This document shows, in pieces, positions 5,252 through 9,698 of a stretch of DNA of 9,698 bases. Positions within the stretch are counted from its first letter, which is position 1. The number at the start of each line of letters is the position of its first letter. The notes beneath the pieces are model-generated. The model saw nothing but the letters and a program-made list of their open reading frames with translations. It did no database searches and was not told the DNA's origin. Position numbers and translations under genes: made by a program. The DNA lies in assembly GCA_017543725.1 (NCBI GenBank), contig JAFYFO010000350.1, forward strand, positions 1 through 9,698, in the 5' to 3' direction. This DNA comes from Eubacterium sp. (GTDB lineage Bacteria; Bacillota; Clostridia; Oscillospirales; Acutalibacteraceae).

Positions 5252-6964
5252 TTATTTCATAAATTCATCCGCTGCTTTAATAAGTTTTTCTGCAATTTCG
5301 GCAGCGTTTGTTTTGCTTTCTCCGACAGCGGTTATATAAGCCTTGATTTTCGGCTCCGTTCCGCTGGGACGAACAATAACTTTGTTTCCTTTTTCAAGCG
5401 CAAATGCAAGAACATTTGATTTCGGAAGTTCAATAACTTCTTCTTTGCCGCTTGTGTAAACGGTTTTGCTCGTTTTGTAGTCTGAAACGGCAGTTACTGC
5501 ATAGCCGCCGATTTCCTTAGGAGGATTGGCACGCAAAGTATCCATAATTCCTGCCATTTTTTCCATTCCTGCAGCGCCTTCAAAAGTATATGACTGAACA
5601 TCGTTGTTATAGTAGCCGAATTCATCATAGAGAGAATTCATAACATCAACAAGATTCATTCCTTTGAGTTTATAAAACGCTGCCATTTCACAGATAAGCA
5701 TTGAGCCGACAACCGCGTCTTTATCCCTTGCGTGAGTTCCTGCAAGATAACCGTAACTCTCTTCAAAGCCCATAACGAAATCCTGCGCTCTGCCCTGACT
5801 TTCAAGATTGGTTATGAGTTCGCCGATATATTTGAATCCCGTTAAAAGATTCTTGAAGGTGCAGTTATATTTCTTTGCGATAACCTCTGCCAGATCGGTT
5901 GAAACAAAACTCTTGACTGCAACGGCTGAATCGCTGAGAATTCCCTTTTCTTTCTTTTGGGAAAGAAGATAGTTGAGAAGCATTGCGCCGACTTCGTTTC
6001 CGCTCATCAAAACGAGTTCGCCCGTTTTATCGGGAACGGCAATTCCGACTCTGTCGCAATCGGGGTCGGTTGCAAGAAGGACATCCGCTTTAATATCTTT
6101 ATTCATTTCAAGACCGAGTTCGAAAACCTGCTTGATTTCGGGATTCGGGAAGGGGCAGGTCGGGAAATTTCCGTCGGGATTTTCCTGCTCGGGAACAACG
6201 AAAACCTTGCTGATTCCGATTCTGTCGAGTATCGCGCGGACAGGCTTGTTTCCCGTTCCGTTAAGAGGAGTATAGATAACCTTTAAATCCGCTTTTTTAA
6301 CAAGTTCGGGATTAACGCACTGTTTCTGAACTTCGTCGAGGAAAACTTCAATAACCTCTTTTCCTATGTATTCAATCATTCCGTTTTCAACAGCCTCATC
6401 AAAATCGGTTTTTTTGATGCCTGTGAAATAGTCAACCTTCTGAATGAAATCATATGTTTCGGCTGCTTCCTCATCCGTCATCTGATAGCCCTTGGGATTA
6501 TAGCATTTATATCCGTTATACTTTGCAGGGTTATGCGACGCGGTTAAGATTATACCGCTTGAGGTTTTGAAATGGCGGATTGCAAATGAAAGGCAGGGAG
6601 TTGGCTCAAGTTCATCATAAATATAAACCTTAATGCCGTTTGCCGCAAGAACGCAAGCCGCTTCCTTGCTGAAATAATCGCTCTTTATTCTTGAATCATA
6701 TCCGATTGCAACGGAGGGATTTTCATAGTTTTTATTGAGAAAATCAGCAAGACCCTGGGTTGCTCTGCCAACGGTGTAGATATTCATTCTGTTTGTTCCC
6801 GCGCCGATAACGCCGCGAAGACCCGCCGTTCCGAATTCAAGCGAACGATAAAATCTATCCGTTATTTCTTCTTCGTTGCCCTTTATGCTTTGAAGTTCGG
6901 CAATCAAATCGGGGTCGCCCGTTGCTTTTTCAAGCCATTCATTATATAAAGCGTTTATATCCAT
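5252..6964 (-). CDS. phospho-sugar mutase (phosphoglucomutase/phosphomannomutase)
   Basis: Alpha-D-phosphohexomutase that interconverts the 1- and 6-phosphates of glucose and/or mannose through a phosphoserine, feeding glycogen, cell-wall glycolipid and nucleotide-sugar synthesis. With the chosen start it has 570 residues, typical of the PgcA-like Firmicutes group. Motifs in order: FGTAGLRGVIGAGTNRMN (about 44-61), active-site TASHNP with Ser143, metal loop DPDCDR (300-305), sugar-binding GFEESYG (399-405) and phosphate-binding RPSGTEP (532-538). The ATG at 6964 stands 7 nt behind AGGAG (6972-6976), whereas the upstream ATG at 6970 is only 1 nt from it and is unlikely. A 31-codon gene follows. 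Glucose versus mannose preference cannot be read from sequence, so no symbol is given. Confidence 0.95.
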   Translation of the reverse strand: MDINALYNEWLEKATGDPDLIAELQSIKGNEEEITDRFYRSLEFGTAGLRGVIGAGTNRMNIYTVGRATQGLADFLNKNYENPSVAIGYDSRIKSDYFSKEAACVLAANGIKVYIYDELEPTPCLSFAIRHFKTSSGIILTASHNPAKYNGYKCYNPKGYQMTDEEAAETYDFIQKVDYFTGIKKTDFDEAVENGMIEYIGKEVIEVFLDEVQKQCVNPELVKKADLKVIYTPLNGTGNKPVRAILDRIGISKVFVVPEQENPDGNFPTCPFPNPEIKQVFELGLEMNKDIKADVLLATDPDCDRVGIAVPDKTGELVLMSGNEVGAMLLNYLLSQKKEKGILSDSAVAVKSFVSTDLAEVIAKKYNCTFKNLLTGFKYIGELITNLESQGRAQDFVMGFEESYGYLAGTHARDKDAVVGSMLICEMAAFYKLKGMNLVDVMNSLYDEFGYYNNDVQSYTFEGAAGMEKMAGIMDTLRANPPKEIGGYAVTAVSDYKTSKTVYTSGKEEVIELPKSNVLAFALEKGNKVIVRPSGTEPKIKAYITAVGESKTNAAEIAEKLIKAADEFMK

Positions 6965-6996
6965 AATCATTCTCCTTCATAAATTTTTACTATTCT

Positions 6997-7025
6997 ATTT
7001 TAATCTTATTATTTTCTGTTGTCAA
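6997..7025 (-). promoter_or_regulatory. promoter of the mutase gene
   Basis: On the minus strand a consensus TTGACA (7020-7025), a 17-nt spacer and TAAAAT (6997-7002) are present. Its -35 overlaps the -35 of the divergent comM promoter. Confidence 0.75.
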
Positions 7026-7047
7026 TATTTCAAATATAATGTATAAT
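7019..7047 (+). promoter_or_regulatory. comM promoter
   Basis: TTGTCA (7019-7024), a 17-nt spacer and a consensus TATAAT (7042-7047) are present. A start near 7054 gives a short leader of about 36 nt containing a direct repeat GAAACTT-CC-GAAACTT. The -35 is shared with the divergent mutase promoter. Confidence 0.75.
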
Positions 7048-7089
7048 AATTTTCAGAAACTTCCGAAACTTTTTTGAGTGGTGATGAAA

Positions 7090-8613
7090 ATGTTTGCAAA
7101 AGTTAAAACGCACGGCATTATCGGGCTTAACACCTTTGATGTTACGGTTGAAGCGGATTTGAGTTCGGGACTTCCCCGCTTTGATATCGTTGGTTTGCCC
7201 GACGCGGCTGTTAAAGAAAGCCGTGACAGAGTTCGCGCTTCAATAAAAAACTGCCGCTTTGAGTTCCCCGTTTCAAGAATAACGGTTAATATTGCGCCTG
7301 CCGACATAAAGAAAGAAGGCTCTTTTTATGATTTGCCTGTTTTAATCTCAATTCTTAAAGCAAGCCGGCAAATCAAAACGAATATTGATGATTATTCGTT
7401 TATCGGCGAACTTTCGCTTGACGGCGAAATAAGGGGCATAGCGGGCGTTTTGCCGATGGTTATTCAGGCGAAAGAAAGCAATATCGGCGCGATTTTCATT
7501 CCTGCCGAAAACGAAAAAGAAGGCTCGGTTGTTGAGGGAATAGATGTTTTTCCCGCAAAAAATATCAATGAAGTTGTTGACCACTTAACGGGAAAGAAAC
7601 TAATTGAGCCCGCTTTCAGAAAAATTGAAGAAGATGAAGTGCAGGGCGACGAGGTTGATTTTTCCGATGTTAAGGGTCAGCAAAACGCAAAGCGAGCGCT
7701 TGAAATTGCCGCCGCAGGAGGACATAATTGCCTTATGATTGGCCCTCCGGGAACAGGAAAATCAATGCTTGCAAAGCGCCTTCCGACAATTCTTCCCGAA
7801 ATGAGCACGGAAGAAAAGATTGAAACAACTATTATTTATTCGGTTGCCGGCGAACTCGGCAACAAAACAAGACTTATTTCAAAAAGACCGTTTCGCTCAC
7901 CGCACCACACTGTTTCCGCTCAGGGACTGACAGGCGGCGGACAAAATCCGAAGCCCGGCGAAATAAGCCTTGCGCACAACGGAGTTTTGTTTCTTGATGA
8001 ATTCCCCGAATTCGACAGAAGGGCAAAAGAATCGCTTCGCCAGCCGCTTGAAGACAACAAAGTTACCATAACAAGAGCAACGGGAACGATAACATATCCC
8101 TCAAATATTATGGCGGTTGCGGCAATGAACCCCTGCCCCTGCGGCTTTTCGGGACATCCGACAAGACCCTGCTCCTGCTCCGAAGCGGCGAAAAAGAGAT
8201 ATAAAGATAAGATTTCGGGACCCCTGCTCGACAGAATGGACATACATATCGAAGTTCAGAATGTTGAATATGAGCAACTTTCGAGCAAGGCAAAAGAGGA
8301 ATCAAGCGCAAAAATCAGAGAGAGGGTTAACAAAGCAAGAGCAATTCAAAACGAAAGATTCAAGGGAACAAACATAACCTGCAACGCAAAAATGACTCCG
8401 AAGGCAACAAAGGAATACTGCGTTTTGACAGAGGATGCAAACGCTGTTCTCAAAAAGAGTTTTGAGGCTTTGGGGCTTTCACCGAGGGCTTATGATAAAA
8501 TTCTCAGAATCGCAAGAACTATTGCCGACCTTGAAAACAGCGAAAAAATTGAACTGCCCCATATTGCAGAGGCAATTCAGTACAGAAGTCTTGACAGAAA
8601 ATACTGGAGATGA
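7090..8613 (+). CDS. comM: ComM/YifB family Mg-chelatase-like AAA+ ATPase
   Basis: Ring-forming AAA+ ATPase; in Gram-negative bacteria ComM is a helicase that drives branch migration during natural transformation. With the start at 7090 it has 507 residues, the family length. Visible parts are an N-terminal ChlI/Lon-protease-like domain (about 1-165, with FDIVGLPDAAVKESRDRVRA), Walker A GPPGTGKS (218-225), HHTVSAQGLTGGG (272-284), Walker B VLFLDEF (299-305), a four-Cys cluster C349/C351/C361/C363 in an NPCPCG...PCSCS motif, GPLLDRMDIH (377-386), and the C-terminal Mg-chelatase domain ending RSLDRKYWR. The ATG at 7090 is preferred because GGTGA (7080-7084) stands 5 nt before it and homologues begin M-(F/L/Y)-A-K-V; GTG 7078, GTG 7081 and ATG 7084 are alternatives. 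Here it is divergent from a mutase and not next to dprA. The role in this organism is inferred from the family. Confidence 0.94.
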   Translation: MFAKVKTHGIIGLNTFDVTVEADLSSGLPRFDIVGLPDAAVKESRDRVRASIKNCRFEFPVSRITVNIAPADIKKEGSFYDLPVLISILKASRQIKTNIDDYSFIGELSLDGEIRGIAGVLPMVIQAKESNIGAIFIPAENEKEGSVVEGIDVFPAKNINEVVDHLTGKKLIEPAFRKIEEDEVQGDEVDFSDVKGQQNAKRALEIAAAGGHNCLMIGPPGTGKSMLAKRLPTILPEMSTEEKIETTIIYSVAGELGNKTRLISKRPFRSPHHTVSAQGLTGGGQNPKPGEISLAHNGVLFLDEFPEFDRRAKESLRQPLEDNKVTITRATGTITYPSNIMAVAAMNPCPCGFSGHPTRPCSCSEAAKKRYKDKISGPLLDRMDIHIEVQNVEYEQLSSKAKEESSAKIRERVNKARAIQNERFKGTNITCNAKMTPKATKEYCVLTEDANAVLKKSFEALGLSPRAYDKILRIARTIADLENSEKIELPHIAEAIQYRSLDRKYWR

Positions 8614-8782
8614 AACTGCCGCGCAGTTTCAATGAATTTCATACTCCGTATGAATGAATTGTTTTTCAAACATAAATTGGCTGCGCCATGAATTGCACTT
8701 TCGTGCATGCTAATGTGAAATTCAAGTTATGACTTGAAAATCAAGTCAATTCATGCAAAGCAAATCATGTTGCAACGCAACA
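8612..8782. repeat. array of miniature hairpins with TGAATT-type linkers
   Basis: The 200-nt gap between comM and the LUD gene holds a chain of unrelated small inverted repeats with mostly 3-nt loops: 8612-8630 (8 bp, loop CGC), 8638-8654 (7 bp, TCC), 8660-8672 (5 bp, TTC), 8678-8688 (4 bp, TGC), 8694-8707 (5 bp, TTTC), 8721-8738 (7 bp, TATG) or alternatively 8731-8747 (7 bp, AAA), and 8768-8782 (6 bp, AAC). Several are separated by TGAATT or its complement AATTCA. The first begins within the comM stop codon. None has a terminator-like U tract. I see no clear promoter for the next gene here. Confidence 0.65.
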
Positions 8783-8813
8783 ATTCACAAATAATAATTT
8801 ACGAGGTGTTTTT

Positions 8814-9458
8814 ATGGAACAATATATTGAAAAAACAATGAAAAATCTTGAAAGAAACGGAATGAAACCGTTTTACTGCGAAACAAAAGAGGAAGTTTTG
8901 CCTATAATCGAAAGCCTTATCAATAAGGGCGAGAGCGTTTCAAACGGCGGAAGCGAGAGCCTCAAACAGTGCGGAGTTTTTGATTTGATTGCAAACGGCG
9001 ACTATGATTTTATCGACAGAAGCAAATGTCAGGGCGACGAAATCAGAGAGGCATATCTCAGAGCCTTTGCGTGCGACACATATTTTTGCTCGTCAAACGC
9101 AGTAACAGAGCGCGGCGAACTTTATAATGTTGACGGCAATTCAAACCGCGTTGCCTGCATTGTTTACGGTCCGAAACAGGTTATTATGGTTGTTGGCAAA
9201 AACAAGATTGTTCCCGATATCAACGCGGCAATCAGAAGAGTTAAGGAAAAAGCCGCACCGCCAAACTGCAGAAGGCTCAGCCTCGATACTCCCTGCGCAA
9301 AACTTGATAAATGCGTTTCGCTGAGCAAGGAAGAGCCGTTTATGTGCGACGGCTGCGCGGGCGACACAAGAATTTGCTGCAACTATGTTGTTTCTGCAAA
9401 ACAAAGGCATAAAGACAGAATCAAGGTTATTATAGTTAATGAGGATTTGGGATATTAA
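8814..9458 (+). CDS. LUD-domain (LutC/DUF162-type) protein with Cys-rich C-terminus
   Basis: Member of the lactate-utilisation LUD fold family (PF02589), which includes LutC and LutB of the iron-sulfur lactate oxidation complex; stand-alone members have no proven reaction. The 214 residues show VSNGGSESL (42-50), the family block around SSNAVTERGELYNVDG with GNSNRVA (93-114), and VVGKNKIVPD (126-135). The C-terminal part has six Cys (161, 167, 178, 181, 188, 189) in TPCAKLDKC, MCDGCAGD and RICCNYVV; such clustering could bind a metal or an Fe-S cluster, but this is inference. The ATG at 8814 follows GAGGTG (8803-8808) at 5 nt. No lutA/lutB is adjacent. It may be read from comM or from an unrecognised promoter in the hairpin array, and it ends at a strong terminator. 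Confidence 0.88.
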   Translation: MEQYIEKTMKNLERNGMKPFYCETKEEVLPIIESLINKGESVSNGGSESLKQCGVFDLIANGDYDFIDRSKCQGDEIREAYLRAFACDTYFCSSNAVTERGELYNVDGNSNRVACIVYGPKQVIMVVGKNKIVPDINAAIRRVKEKAAPPNCRRLSLDTPCAKLDKCVSLSKEEPFMCDGCAGDTRICCNYVVSAKQRHKDRIKVIIVNEDLGY

Positions 9459-9471
9459 TTTCACAATAAAT

Positions 9472-9508
9472 AAAAGGCTCAGAGAAACAGGCGTTCTCTG
9501 AGCCTTTT
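9472..9508 (+). terminator. terminator of the LUD gene (bidirectional-type)
   Basis: A perfect 15-bp stem (9472-9486 with 9494-9508) starts in AAAA and ends in TTTT, with a 7-nt loop, 13 nt behind the stop codon. The A/T ends make it usable from both strands. Confidence 0.9.
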
Positions 9509-9511
9509 CAG

Positions 9512-9698
9512 AATTACGAATGACGAACAATATAAGTTAAGAATTAAGAGTGAAGAGTGAAGAGTTTTGGTTACTCGCGCAAGCGCTCGAACAATAATTG
9601 AGTTGCGCGTTTCGCGTTTCGCGTTGCGAGTTGGTAGGGGAGGGTCTCCGTGCCCTCCCGATAAGAATTACGAGTGACGAATTACGAATTGTGGTTAC
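9512..9698. repeat. second and third copies of the heptad/GGTTACTCGC repeat family
   Basis: Heptads AATTACG (9512-9518) and AATGACG (9519-9525) are followed by AGTTAAG, AATTAAG, AGTGAAG, AGTGAAG and AGTT (9535-9566), then GGTTACTCGC (9569-9578) and GCTCGAACAAT as in the 3189-3338 element. A GCGTTTC tandem follows (9607-9625), then a GC hairpin (9638-9644 with 9653-9659). A third heptad run, AATTACG, AGTGACG, AATTACG, AATT (9666-9690), leads into GTGGTTAC at the very end, so another core starts there and is cut by the window edge. No gene was seen in these 240 bases after the LUD stop. Confidence 0.65.

Noticed and set aside
9512..9698. Short regularly repeated units suggesting a CRISPR array
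   Set aside because: The units are 7 nt, degenerate and directly adjacent with no unique spacers, and there are no cas genes.

Overview
The window looks like chromosomal DNA of a low-to-moderate-GC Clostridia-type Firmicute, probably from the Oscillospirales/Ruminococcaceae side; this is inferred from gene content and style, not from a search. The main reasons are the prp gene between rplU and rpmA together with an L27 that carries a Prp-cleavable N-terminal extension (a Firmicutes trait), sigma-A-type promoters, strong AGGAGG-like ribosome binding sites, U-tract terminators, and intergenic repeats. Codon use looks even across the genes. No phage, transposase, CRISPR, tRNA or rRNA was seen.

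Layout. Bases 1-254 hold only terminators: one for a + strand gene lying left of the window, and two in tandem for pnp. On the minus strand, rpsO (S15) and pnp (PNPase) follow each other as in many bacteria. rpsO has its own promoter and a leader of about 95 nt. Between rpsO and pnp lies a long imperfect RNA hairpin. Divergent from rpsO, the + strand operon rplU-prp-rpmA (L21, L27 protease, L27) starts at a strong promoter, but its leader of about 220 nt contains a repeat element with inverted heptad arrays. A terminator closes that operon. Next comes a stand-alone 5-TM membrane protein (PF06541-like) with its own promoter and terminator.

Converging on it from the right is a minus strand phosphoglucomutase/phosphomannomutase gene, followed by a tiny unlisted gene for a 31-residue membrane peptide (5145-5240) whose ribosome binding site overlaps the mutase stop codon. 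The mutase and a + strand comM/yifB-type AAA+ ATPase gene are divergent, and their promoters share one -35 sequence. After comM comes a 200-nt spacer packed with small hairpins, then a LUD-domain protein with a Cys-rich tail and a strong terminator. The last ~190 bases belong to the same repeat family as the rplU leader.

How it works together: most of the window is housekeeping, covering ribosome assembly (S15, L21, L27 and its maturation protease), RNA turnover (PNPase), sugar-phosphate interconversion, and DNA recombination/transformation (ComM). The less ordinary content lies between genes: two candidate autoregulatory RNA structures (rpsO leader, pnp leader), a MITE-like repeat family, a mini-hairpin array, and the 31-residue peptide.
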